This document shows, piece by piece, positions 16,237 to 23,976 of a DNA stretch of 27,646 nucleotides. How positions within the stretch are numbered: position 1 is the stretch's first letter; every line of letters begins with the position of its first letter. This DNA comes from Fusobacteriaceae bacterium (lineage in GTDB: Bacteria > Fusobacteriota > Fusobacteriia > Fusobacteriales > Fusobacteriaceae), in NCBI GenBank assembly GCA_016938425.1, contig JAFGUR010000281.1:1-27646 (forward strand), written 5' to 3'. The notes below the pieces were generated by a model. It searched no databases and was not told the origin of the DNA. It saw nothing but the letters and a program-made list of their open reading frames with translations. Both the position numbers and the translations under genes were made by a program.

Positions 16237-16473
16237 AGTTAGTTGCAAAACTAAAAAATATATGTACATAGTTAAAAATAATACAAATAGGATTTTTATT
16301 GGTTATAATGAGACTTAGGCTTTTAAGTCTTTAGTCGAATTATGGAGTGGCGAGGTTGGTTCAGGCTCCGTCCCGACTCCCCTTCTCTTTCCCCACCGAA
16401 GGTGGGGGATTACATGAAAAACGTAGTTTTTTATGTAAGTAAAATAAAGGCGTTGGAGTTTTGCAACAAACTA
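16237..16473. mobile_element. Dispersed ~240-bp MITE-like repeat, copy B
   Basis: Second copy of the repeat at 11113-11350, same orientation, same inverted ends (left TAGTTAGTTGCAAAA starting at 16236, right end TTTTGCAACAAACTA). It is bracketed by identical 11-mers TATAGAATTTT at 16226-16236 and 16474-16484. The middle differs from copy A and has a CCCCACC-GAA-GGTGGGG hairpin (16391-16407). The right hairpin (16410-16438, TTACAT..AAAAAC-GTA-GTTTTT..ATGTAA) is longer than in copy A. It lies between the ABC operon terminator and the thioredoxin-like gene, so that gene's promoter must lie inside it or at its right edge (a weak TTGGAG-16-TAGAAT at 16454-16481). Confidence 0.7.
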
Positions 16474-16499
16474 TATAGAATTTTGGAAGGAGTAAAAAT

Positions 16500-16802
16500 A
16501 TGGATTATGAAAAAATTAAAAATGAGAAATTTTCTTTTATATATTTTTCTTTAGATGGTTGTAATGTATGTACAGCAACAAAACCTAAGGTGGAGGAATT
16601 ATCAAAAAAATATAAAGAATCTTCTTTTAATTATATTAATTTAAATATGTATGAAGAAGCTAAAGGATATTTTATGATATTTACAGTTCCAGCTTTATTG
16701 GTTTATTCAGAAGGAAAAGAAATATTAAGAGTTGCTAGATTTTTTAATTTTAAGGAAATTGAAGAAAAGTTAGATAGATATTATGAGGCGATTGAAGGAT
16801 AA
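16500..16802 (+). CDS. Thioredoxin-like protein
   Basis: Small cytosolic thioredoxin-fold protein of 100 aa, expected to exchange thiols and disulfides. The redox motif is C21-x-x-C24 (GCNVC) after a beta strand (FIYFSLD), and the cis-proline loop is TVPAL around 58-62. The CxxC residues Asn-Val differ from the Gly-Pro of classical thioredoxin, so partner and redox potential may differ. The Trp usually preceding the motif is replaced by Gly. GGAAGGAG lies just before the ATG. The gene directly follows repeat copy B and precedes coaE by 31 bp, so the two are probably co-transcribed. Confidence 0.9.
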   Translation: MDYEKIKNEKFSFIYFSLDGCNVCTATKPKVEELSKKYKESSFNYINLNMYEEAKGYFMIFTVPALLVYSEGKEILRVARFFNFKEIEEKLDRYYEAIEG

Positions 16803-16833
16803 AACTTATATTGATAGCTATGAAAGGAGTAAA

Positions 16834-17421
16834 ATGATTTTAGGACTTACAGGCGGAATTGCCACTGGGAAAAGTACAGCAACGAATTTTTTTAAGGAAA
16901 AAGGTTATAGCGTAATATGTGCTGACAAAATAGCTAGGGAAATTACAGAAAAAACTGAAATACTAGAAGAAATATTAAAAGAGTTTGGAAATGACGTAAT
17001 TAGTGAGGGAAAATTAAACAGAAAAATCTTAAGAGAAAAAGTGTTCATAGACAAAAATAAAGTTAAGCTTTTAAATGAGATAACACATCCAGCAATAATT
17101 GAAGAGATTAAATTAGAGATAAATAAAAATGCTGAAGAAAGCTTAGTAGTTTTGGATATTCCATTACTTTTTGAAGGTAATTATGAATTTTTAGTAGATA
17201 AGTCATTATTAATTTTTTGTGATGAAAATATTCAAATAGAAAGGATAAAAGAGAGAGATAGAGTAGATACTCAAAATGCTATGAATATAATTAAAAATCA
17301 ATTATCTCTTTTAGAAAAAAAACAAAGAGCAGATTATATTATAGAAAATAATGGAACAAAAGAAGTGTTTTATAAAAAATTAAATAGTTTCTTAGATAAA
17401 ATAAATGACCTAAATAAATAG
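16834..17421 (+). CDS. coaE: Dephospho-CoA kinase
   Basis: Catalyses the last step of coenzyme A synthesis, ATP-dependent phosphorylation of dephospho-CoA; 195 aa, the normal length. The P-loop GGIATGKST lies at 7-15 directly after the start, as in the family. DKIAREI, EITHPAI and LDIPLLFE (central third) are the other family motifs, and RDRVD with NQLS mark the lid region. I use the ATG at 16834 (AAAGGAG at 16823-16829) rather than the in-frame start at 16783. That earlier start would add 17 unrelated residues and overlap the thioredoxin gene. The 3' end forms part of a terminator shared with the convergent gene. Confidence 0.95.
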   Translation: MILGLTGGIATGKSTATNFFKEKGYSVICADKIAREITEKTEILEEILKEFGNDVISEGKLNRKILREKVFIDKNKVKLLNEITHPAIIEEIKLEINKNAEESLVVLDIPLLFEGNYEFLVDKSLLIFCDENIQIERIKERDRVDTQNAMNIIKNQLSLLEKKQRADYIIENNGTKEVFYKKLNSFLDKINDLNK

Positions 17422-17428
17422 GTCATTT
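17403..17428. terminator. Bidirectional terminator between coaE and the LytM gene
   Basis: A 10-bp stem (AAATGACCTA at 17403-17412, TAGGTCATTT at 17419-17428) with a 6-base loop. It includes the coaE stop codon and lies 10 bases from the stop of the convergent minus-strand gene. Confidence 0.75.
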
Positions 17429-17437
17429 TAATATTAA

Positions 17438-18151
17438 TTATCTTTTTTTTAAATATTGGTTTGGGTCAAGAGGAACTGTTCCGTCATCAGTTCTTTTTCT
17501 AAATTCAAATCCAAAAGAGCCAGAGGCTCTTGCAATAACATCATCAGCACTATTGATATAGTCACCTTTATTATACATCAATTTTTCTAAATTTGTATAA
17601 ATAGAGACATATCCATTGTTATGATAAATGAATAAAGCATTTCCTAGAGAAGCCTTATTTCCAGAAAAAATAACCATTCCAGGAGCTACAGCATATATTT
17701 TAGAGTTATTTGTAACGGAAAAATCTATCCCGCTATAAGTTCCTTCTTTATAGTCTCTTTTAACTGAGAAATTTTCCACAGGAAATAAAAATCCTTTTGT
17801 ATCCTTTAAATCAGGAACTTTGTATGTAGTTTCACTAGATATTTTAGTGGTGCCAGTATCTGTTTTTACATTGGAAGTAGTAGTAGAAGCTACTGTAGTT
17901 CCTTTGTTTCCAGTAGTATCATCTTTTCCAGTATTTTTTTTAGTATTTGTATCAATTTTATAAGTGGTAGTAGTGTATCCACTATCTTTTTCAGGTAACT
18001 CTTTACCAAAAATTTTATAATAATCAGTTCCATCAAAGTGAACTTTAGCAGAAGTTTTAAGCCCTTGATCTGTGCCAGTAGAACCTTTATATTCGTTATT
18101 CTTACATGCAGTTAATAATAATATAGATAAAACCAAAATAGTTTTTTTCAT
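17438..18151 (-). CDS. Lipoprotein with degenerate LytM (M23) domain
   Basis: Envelope lipoprotein of 237 aa. The lipobox LLTAC puts the lipidated Cys at 16. A Thr-, Lys- and Asp-rich low-complexity linker (about 57-115) leads to a C-terminal LytM/M23 fold (about 119-220), recognisable by FPVENFSV, GIDFSV, VYAVAPGMV-like strands and NALFIYHNNGYVSIYTNL. All four zinc or catalytic His positions seem lost: HxxxD reads Y139-x3-D143, YxHL reads YTNL, and HLHFE is replaced by SFGFE. So it is unlikely to cut peptidoglycan. Enzyme-dead LytM proteins such as EnvC and NlpD activate amidases during cell division, which is the best guess here. A GGGGTG ribosome binding site precedes the start. It is transcribed divergently from the dehydrogenase operon. 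Confidence 0.85.
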   Translation of the reverse strand: MKKTILVLSILLLTACKNNEYKGSTGTDQGLKTSAKVHFDGTDYYKIFGKELPEKDSGYTTTTYKIDTNTKKNTGKDDTTGNKGTTVASTTTSNVKTDTGTTKISSETTYKVPDLKDTKGFLFPVENFSVKRDYKEGTYSGIDFSVTNNSKIYAVAPGMVIFSGNKASLGNALFIYHNNGYVSIYTNLEKLMYNKGDYINSADDVIARASGSFGFEFRKRTDDGTVPLDPNQYLKKR

Positions 18152-18186
18152 AATTTACACCCCAATTAATACTTTTATCAAGAATG

Positions 18187-18197
18187 ATTATATCATA
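18187..18197 (-). promoter_or_regulatory. Extended -10 promoter core for the LytM lipoprotein
   Basis: On the minus strand this reads TATGATATAAT, a perfect TATAAT with TG one base upstream, 35 bases before the start codon. A poor -35 (TTCAAT) is at 17-base spacing. Confidence 0.6.
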
Positions 18198-18255
18198 CTT
18201 TTGTAAATAATTGAACTTTAAATGACACAATAATTCATTTAATTTCAGAATTATT

Positions 18256-18266
18256 TGTGATATAAT
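18256..18266 (+). promoter_or_regulatory. Extended -10 promoter core for the gldA-like operon
   Basis: TGTGATATAAT: perfect TATAAT (18261-18266) with TG one base upstream, 25 bases before the start at 18292. It is the only promoter seen for the nine-gene run to the right edge. It lies back to back with the minus-strand core at 18187. Confidence 0.65.
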
Positions 18267-18291
18267 AAAAAATAAAAATAGGGGTGGTAAT

Positions 18292-19377
18292 ATGTTAGAG
18301 TTATTTATATCTCCAGGTAAATATGTTTCTGGATACGATAATATTGACAAATTGGGACAAGAAGTGGAAAAACTTGGTAAAAAACCTATGGTTCTTTTTG
18401 ATAAAAATATAGAAAAAATAATTGAAAAAGGACTAAATTCATTAAAAAATAAATTTGATATTGAATTTACTTACTTTGAAGGGGAATGTTGTTTTGAAGA
18501 AATAAAAAGAATAACAGACTTAATTATAGATAAAAAATGTGATGTAATAGTAGGTCTTGGTGGAGGAAAAACTATGGATACAGCAAAGGCAGCAGGATAT
18601 GATGCTAATGTAAAAATAGTTACAGTACCAACAATAGCTGCAACATGTGCATGTTGGGCAAGCCATTCTGCTGTATATACAAAAGAAGGAATAGCACACA
18701 GTTATTATTCAATATATAAAAATGCTGATCTAGTATTTATGGATAAAAAAATATGCTCTGAAGCTCCTGTAAGATATATAGTTTCTGGAATGGTTGATAC
18801 TTTAGCAAAATGGATAGAAACAAAAGCTTATACAGGGCCAATTGAAAATAAAAATACAGAACTTGAAATAGCAATAATGCTTGCTAAAAAGTCTTATAAC
18901 GAAATATTAGAATATGGAGAAAAGGCTGTAGAAGATGTAAAAAATGGTGTTTATTCTAAAGAAGTTGATATGATGTTAGAACATAATATCTTAACAGCAG
19001 GGTTAGTTGGTGGAATTGGTGGAGAAGCTTGCAGAGCAGTAGCTGCCCATGCAATAAACAATGGATTTACAGCACTTCCTAGAATTTATAATAATAATCT
19101 TCATGGAGAAGTTGTTGGATTTGGAAATTTAGTTCAACTCATTTTGGATGGAACAAAAGATGAAGCTATAAAAATTGCTAAATTCTGTAAAAAAATAGGA
19201 TCACCAATTACTCTAGAAGAAATGGGATATGGGGAAATTTCAGAAGACAGTTTAGAAAAAGTTATAAATAAATCAATGTATAGAGAAGAAACAATGTGGA
19301 ATTTACCTTACAAAGTAGATTTTAATAGAGTAAAGGAAGCAATATTAGAGGCAAATAGTTTGTTAAAGGGAGAATAA
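18292..19377 (+). CDS. GldA-like iron/zinc-containing alcohol dehydrogenase
   Basis: NAD-dependent polyol or alcohol dehydrogenase of the glycerol dehydrogenase-like family; 361 aa. The cofactor loop GLGGGKTMDTAKA lies at 88-100 and PTIAATCA at 113-120. The metal ligands are probably Asp169 (SGMVDTLAKW), His253 (AAHAINNGFT) and His271 (NNLHGEVVGFG), spaced as in bacterial glycerol dehydrogenases. The substrate is uncertain: glycerol, another polyol, or the hydroxy-acid type of close paralogues. GGGGTGG (18281-18287) precedes the ATG. It is the first gene of the long run, one base ahead of the U32 gene, next but one to pgpA. Confidence 0.9.
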   Translation: MLELFISPGKYVSGYDNIDKLGQEVEKLGKKPMVLFDKNIEKIIEKGLNSLKNKFDIEFTYFEGECCFEEIKRITDLIIDKKCDVIVGLGGGKTMDTAKAAGYDANVKIVTVPTIAATCACWASHSAVYTKEGIAHSYYSIYKNADLVFMDKKICSEAPVRYIVSGMVDTLAKWIETKAYTGPIENKNTELEIAIMLAKKSYNEILEYGEKAVEDVKNGVYSKEVDMMLEHNILTAGLVGGIGGEACRAVAAHAINNGFTALPRIYNNNLHGEVVGFGNLVQLILDGTKDEAIKIAKFCKKIGSPITLEEMGYGEISEDSLEKVINKSMYREETMWNLPYKVDFNRVKEAILEANSLLKGE

Positions 19378-19378
19378 A

Positions 19379-21511
19379 ATGGAGATAGTAGCACCTGCTG
19401 GAGATTATAGTAGGTTTTTAGCTTGTATAAAAGGTGGAGCAAATTCTATATATTTAGGATTAAAAGGAGTAGGAGCTAGAAGAAAAGCTCCTAACTTTAC
19501 TTTAGAGGAATTGAAGGAAGCTATAGATTTCGCACATTTAAAGGGAGTTAGGGTATATCTGACTTTAAATACAATTTATAAGGATATAGAAATAGAAAAT
19601 CTTTATGAAAATTTAAAAACCATTTATGAATGGGGAATAGATGCTTTTATTGTTCAAGATATTGGAATGGTAAAGTTTATTAAAGAAAATTTTCCAGAAG
19701 TAGAAATACATGGAAGCACTCAAATGACAGTTGCTAATCATGTAGAGGCTCAGTATTATAAAAATCTTGGATTAAAAAGAATTGTTTTGGCAAGAGAATT
19801 GTCTTTTGAGGAAATAAAAAGTATAAAAGAAAAATGTGATATAGATTTAGAAATATTTGTATCGGGAGCTTTATGTATTTCTTATTCTGGAAATTGTTAT
19901 TTTAGTAGCCTTATAGGGAGCAGAAGTGGGAATAGGGGATTATGTGCTCAACCATGTAGGAAAAAATATGATACAGATAAAGGAAGTGCTTATATATTAA
20001 GTCCTAAAGACCAATTTTTTAATGATCAAGAAATAGAAATGTTAAATGAGATTGGTGTTGAAAGTATAAAGGTAGAAGGTAGAATGAAAAGTGAAGAATA
20101 TGTCTATGAAACAGTTAGTTATTATAGAGATATTTTGCAAGGAATATATAGAAAAAGTAATAGTTTTAAGATATTTAATAGGGGCTATTCAAAAGGGTAT
20201 TTTTATGAAAATAGAGAAGAATTAATGAATTCTAATTTTTCCTTTGATTTAGGATATTTATTGGGTATAATTAATAATGGAACTTTTATTCTTGAAGATA
20301 AACTTACTTTAGGCGATGGAATTGTTTATCTTGATAAAAATTATAATAAAGTCGGTGGAGAGTATGTGAGTAAAATTTATGATTCTTCTAGAAATTTATT
20401 AAGAGAAGCAGAAAAGGGACAAAAAATATCTTTAAATAAAATACCTAAAGAAGCTTTTTATATTCATAAAACCTATGATAAAGAAGTCTATGATAATATA
20501 AGTAAGAATTTAAAAGATGGAAAGAGAAGAGTTTCAATAAATATATCTTTAACTCTTAAAACAGAAAATAAATCTATAATAGAAATGTCTATGGGAAATA
20601 TTAATGTTCAATTAGAAGGAGAAATTTTAGAAAAAGCTAAAAATCCATTAAAAGAGGATAAAGTAAGAGAAAAAATTTCTGAGTTAGGTGAAACAAATTT
20701 TTACTTAGAAAACTTTAAATTTGATTATGACGGAAAAGCATTTATTTCTTTTTCAGAACTTAAAGAATTAAAAAGAAAATGTGCTCAAAAATTAGAAGAA
20801 AGAATAATAGAAAGCTTTAGAAGGAAAGTAAGAGAAAAGGTAATTCTTGAAAAAAATTATGAGAATTCAGAAAAAAAATCAGAACTTTTCATTTCTGTAT
20901 TAAAAAAAGAACAGTATGATTATTTAATAAGTTTGGGTTATGAGAATGTTTTTTATAAAAACCCTGATGTTCTTAGGGAATCTAATTTAGACAAAGCAAT
21001 TCTTGATAATAAACTATGTGGGAATATATCGCAAGTTTTATTAAGTAAAGAGAAAAAAATCTGGCTTGATTGGAATAGTAATATAATTAATTCTTATGCT
21101 TGCTATGTTCTTAAGAATATAGATAAACTAGAAGGAATTATTTTGTCTCCAGAAATAAAAAAAGAAGATTTGGAAAAAATAGACACATTTTCTTTGAAAA
21201 AGGGAATTGTAGTCTATGGAAAATTAAGAGTAATGTATATAGAGAAAAATATAGATGACATTAAAGAAATTTATAATGAACAAGGAGATAAACTTTTATT
21301 ATACAAAAATGAGCTTGGTAATACAGAAGTATATTTAGATAAAGAGTTAAACTTGATTCCAAGAATAAATGAAATAGAAAAAATGGGATTTCACGTTATA
21401 AAAATAGAGTTTACTTTTGAGAGCTTAGAAGAAGTAAAAAATGTATTGGAAGCTTTAGAGAGTAGAAAAGGGAAAGAAAGAACGTACAACTATGAAAGTG
21501 GATTATATTAG
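19379..21511 (+). CDS. U32 family protein (peptidase U32/RlhA-TrhP type)
   Basis: Large U32 protein of 710 aa. The N-terminal half holds the family core starting EIVAPAGD, with the signature EIFVSGALCISYSGNC at 158-173. Four Cys (166, 173, 189, 193; spacing C-x6-C-x15-C-x3-C) match the cluster that binds Fe-S in U32 proteins. The second half resembles the DUF3656-type extension and ends in a domain of unknown function. Although named peptidases or collagenases, characterised relatives act in RNA hydroxylation (RlhA, TrhP) or ubiquinone hydroxylation (UbiU/V), so RNA modification is more likely than proteolysis. The start is one base after the previous stop, with GGGAG upstream. Confidence 0.9.
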   Translation: MEIVAPAGDYSRFLACIKGGANSIYLGLKGVGARRKAPNFTLEELKEAIDFAHLKGVRVYLTLNTIYKDIEIENLYENLKTIYEWGIDAFIVQDIGMVKFIKENFPEVEIHGSTQMTVANHVEAQYYKNLGLKRIVLARELSFEEIKSIKEKCDIDLEIFVSGALCISYSGNCYFSSLIGSRSGNRGLCAQPCRKKYDTDKGSAYILSPKDQFFNDQEIEMLNEIGVESIKVEGRMKSEEYVYETVSYYRDILQGIYRKSNSFKIFNRGYSKGYFYENREELMNSNFSFDLGYLLGIINNGTFILEDKLTLGDGIVYLDKNYNKVGGEYVSKIYDSSRNLLREAEKGQKISLNKIPKEAFYIHKTYDKEVYDNISKNLKDGKRRVSINISLTLKTENKSIIEMSMGNINVQLEGEILEKAKNPLKEDKVREKISELGETNFYLENFKFDYDGKAFISFSELKELKRKCAQKLEERIIESFRRKVREKVILEKNYENSEKKSELFISVLKKEQYDYLISLGYENVFYKNPDVLRESNLDKAILDNKLCGNISQVLLSKEKKIWLDWNSNIINSYACYVLKNIDKLEGIILSPEIKKEDLEKIDTFSLKKGIVVYGKLRVMYIEKNIDDIKEIYNEQGDKLLLYKNELGNTEVYLDKELNLIPRINEIEKMGFHVIKIEFTFESLEEVKNVLEALESRKGKERTYNYESGLY

Positions 21512-21524
21512 GGAGGAGATTTAT

Positions 21525-22022
21525 ATGTCAAATTACATGGTTAAATTATGGGCAACTTGGTTCACTTGTGGAAATGCAAAAAAAGCTCCAGGAACAATAG
21601 GAACATTAGGAGCAATACCTTTATATCTTTTGATTAATAGTTTAAGAGATGTTATGAGTGATAGAATTTATAATTCTTTATACTTCTTATTTTTGATAGG
21701 ATTTTTCGCTTTTTCAGTAAAAATTAGTGATATTGCAGAAAAAAAGATTTATAATAGAAAAGACCCTCAAGAAGTAGTAATAGATGAGGTTTTAGGATTT
21801 ATGACTACAATGTTTTTGGTAAATCCTCATGGATTTTGGCAAACATTAATTACAATTTTATTAGGTTTTGGAATTTTTAGACTTTTAGATATAACTAAAC
21901 CAGGAATAATAGACAAAGCACAAAATTATAAAAATGGTTTGGGGGTAGTTTTAGATGACTTTATAGCTGGAGTTTTTGGGAATGTAGTTTTAGCTATAAT
22001 AGTAGGTGTAATATGGAATTAG
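21525..22022 (+). CDS. pgpA: Phosphatidylglycerophosphatase A
   Basis: Inner-membrane phosphatase that converts phosphatidylglycerophosphate to phosphatidylglycerol; about 165 aa, as expected. Motifs are GNAKKAPGTIGT near residues 17-28, RKDPQEVVIDE around 80-90 (acidic catalytic and metal residues) and FRLLDITKPGIID, with hydrophobic helices between and at the end. I use the ATG at 21525 because GGAGGAG lies 7-8 bases upstream; the earlier in-frame ATG at 21492 is inside the U32 gene. The 3' end overlaps the histidine kinase start by 10 bp, which suggests coupled translation. Confidence 0.95.
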   Translation: MSNYMVKLWATWFTCGNAKKAPGTIGTLGAIPLYLLINSLRDVMSDRIYNSLYFLFLIGFFAFSVKISDIAEKKIYNRKDPQEVVIDEVLGFMTTMFLVNPHGFWQTLITILLGFGIFRLLDITKPGIIDKAQNYKNGLGVVLDDFIAGVFGNVVLAIIVGVIWN

Positions 22023-23584
22023 AAAATAGTTTTAAGAAAGCATATGAAGAACTTATAACTAGTTTTATTGAACTAGAAAATGATTTAACTACAAATTTTA
22101 ATGATGAATTGTTATTAGATTTATATTTTACAGAACTCAAAAAGATAGTTTCCTATAAAGCAATAGTTTATATAAAATATAATGAAGATGAAGATAGATA
22201 TGTTATAATAAAAGAAGAAGGATATGCTAAATTTTTAAAAAAAAGAAGAAAAAAACTTATAGCTGATGGTATAGTAAAATGGGCTGCAAGATTAGGAAAA
22301 CCTTTCGTTTTAACTGGAGATGACTATGTTAGAACTCATATTATTTTGCCAGTTTTATCTCAAGGTGTTTTGGTTGGAGCTTTTTTAATGGAAACAGATT
22401 TTGATGAAAACTATTTCGATCAAAATAAGACAAGGATTCTTCAAATAATTGGAAATAGAATATCAATAGCTTTTGAAAACAGAGAGTTATATAAAAATTT
22501 GGAAAAAAGAAATCATAAGTTACGTGCTTTAAAAAACTATTTAGATACTGTTATTGTAAATATGACAGATGGTATCTTTGTTATTGATGAAAAAGGAAAA
22601 GTAGTAGTTTTTAATAGAGAATTAGAAGAAATTTTAAATTGCAGAAAAAGAGATTTTGTTGGAAAATTATTTGAAAGTACGCCTTTTAGCGTTGATTTTA
22701 AAGAAAAAATGTCAGTTTTAATTGCTAGGGCAAAAGTATCAAAATTTCTTTTAGGAGAAATAGATTATACAAAAGAGTTAGAAATAATTCCCTTTGGATA
22801 TCATATCAAATGTATAGAAGAAGATTATGGATTTACTGGAGTCTTAATTGTTTTAAGAAATTTAAAAGAGACTAAAGAACTAATGGAATTAAAAAGAATA
22901 GACAAGTTGAAAGATGAATTTGTAAGTATGGTTAGTCATGAGCTTAGGACTCCACTTACTTCTATAAAAGCCTATACAGAAACACTTATGGATATGGCAG
23001 AAGATGAAAGTATAGAGAAGGAATTTTTGTCTATAATTAATGAAGAAAGCGATAGGTTAAATAGACTAATAAATGATATTTTGGATTTGAGTAAAATTGA
23101 GGCAGGAAAAATGGACTTCTTTTATGAAAAACAAAATGTTAATAGTGTTATAGAAAAAGCAATTTTAAATATGAAATCTTTTGCTAGTAGTAAAAATATT
23201 ATTATAGAAGGTCAATTAAATAATGCAATAAAAGAGATACTTATTGATAAAGATAGGATTTTACAAGTTTTATTAAATATTATAAATAATTCTATAAAAT
23301 TTACTTTTGAAGGAGATAGAGTTATAGTAAGAACAGTGGATTTGGAAGATAGTGTTTTAATTGAGGTGGAAGATCACGGTAATGGAATTGATGAAGATAA
23401 ATTAGAATTAATATTTGAAAAGTTTAGCCAAGTACAAAATGTAATGACAAGAAGTGTAGGAGGAACAGGTTTGGGGCTTCCTATTTGCAGAAAAATTGTA
23501 GAAGAACATTATGGTAAAATTTGGGTTGAGTCAAAGAAGAATATAGAGACAATATTCAAAATAAAATTACCAAAAGATAAATAG
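22013..23584 (+). CDS. Soluble sensor histidine kinase (GAF-PAS-HisKA-HATPase)
   Basis: Histidine kinase of 523 aa with no signal peptide or membrane helix, so it should sense an intracellular cue. About 15-160 resemble a GAF domain, 161-180 a coiled linker, and 175-285 a PAS domain (VNMTDGIFVIDEKGKVVVFN). The H-box has His309 in VSHELRTPLTS. The ATPase domain shows the N-box (422-430, NIINNSIKFT), G1 DHGNGID at 454-460, the F-box region near 465-472 and G2 GGTGLGLP at 483-490. All catalytic residues look intact. The start overlaps pgpA; AGTAGGTG is just upstream. Its likely partner is the receiver gene 11 bp downstream. Confidence 0.95.
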   Translation: MELENSFKKAYEELITSFIELENDLTTNFNDELLLDLYFTELKKIVSYKAIVYIKYNEDEDRYVIIKEEGYAKFLKKRRKKLIADGIVKWAARLGKPFVLTGDDYVRTHIILPVLSQGVLVGAFLMETDFDENYFDQNKTRILQIIGNRISIAFENRELYKNLEKRNHKLRALKNYLDTVIVNMTDGIFVIDEKGKVVVFNRELEEILNCRKRDFVGKLFESTPFSVDFKEKMSVLIARAKVSKFLLGEIDYTKELEIIPFGYHIKCIEEDYGFTGVLIVLRNLKETKELMELKRIDKLKDEFVSMVSHELRTPLTSIKAYTETLMDMAEDESIEKEFLSIINEESDRLNRLINDILDLSKIEAGKMDFFYEKQNVNSVIEKAILNMKSFASSKNIIIEGQLNNAIKEILIDKDRILQVLLNIINNSIKFTFEGDRVIVRTVDLEDSVLIEVEDHGNGIDEDKLELIFEKFSQVQNVMTRSVGGTGLGLPICRKIVEEHYGKIWVESKKNIETIFKIKLPKDK

Positions 23585-23595
23585 GAAGGTAGAAG

Positions 23596-23967
23596 ATGGC
23601 AAAAAAAATATTAGTTGCAGATGATGAAAAGCATATAGTTCAAATAGTTCAATTTAATTTAGAAAAAAAGGGAAATTATGAAGTTATAGTTGCTAGTGAT
23701 GGGGAAATGGCACTTAATCTTATAAAAGAAAATAAGCCAGATTTAATAATATCTGATATAATGATGCCTAAAATGACAGGGTTTGAGCTTTTTGAAGCTT
23801 TAAAAGCTGATGAAAGTTTAAAAGATATTCCGTTTATAATTTTGACTGCAAAAGGTCAAGATTCATACTTTGAAGAGGGACAGGAAAAAGGAATATTACA
23901 TATTTTAACAAAACCTTTTAGTCCCAGAGCTTTGTTGGGGATAACAAAAGAAATTTTGGGAGAATAG
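23596..23967 (+). CDS. Receiver-only response regulator
   Basis: CheY-like protein of 123 aa made only of a receiver domain. Acidic pocket residues Asp9 and Asp10, phospho-acceptor Asp54 (IISDIMMPKM), Thr84 and Lys106 (LTKPF) are all present. There is no DNA-binding or enzymatic output domain and the frame stops cleanly after the last helix, so this is not a visible truncation: no output-like sequence follows before cinA starts 9 bases on. The sequence is closest in feel to OmpR/PhoB-type receivers. It could act by protein contact or as a phosphorelay shuttle. It is expected to be phosphorylated by the kinase just upstream. Confidence 0.93.
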   Translation: MAKKILVADDEKHIVQIVQFNLEKKGNYEVIVASDGEMALNLIKENKPDLIISDIMMPKMTGFELFEALKADESLKDIPFIILTAKGQDSYFEEGQEKGILHILTKPFSPRALLGITKEILGE

Positions 23968-23976
23968 GAGAAAAAA

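Noticed and set aside
16127..16318. Plus-strand ORF of 63 codons from the end of the ABC ATPase gene into repeat copy B
   Set aside because: It starts inside the ATPase gene, crosses its terminator, and has no protein-like composition.
16342..16554. Plus-strand ORF of 70 codons across repeat copy B and into the thioredoxin gene
   Set aside because: It lies mostly in the non-coding repeat, has no ribosome binding site, and overlaps the real thioredoxin-like gene in another frame. Copy A does not keep the frame.
16783..16833. Longer N-terminus for coaE starting at the ATG at 16783
   Set aside because: It overlaps the thioredoxin gene, lacks a ribosome binding site, and would put 17 extra residues before a P-loop that normally starts near residue 7.
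21492..21524. Longer N-terminus for pgpA starting at 21492
   Set aside because: This ATG is inside the U32 gene without a ribosome binding site; 21525 has GGAGGAG at good spacing.
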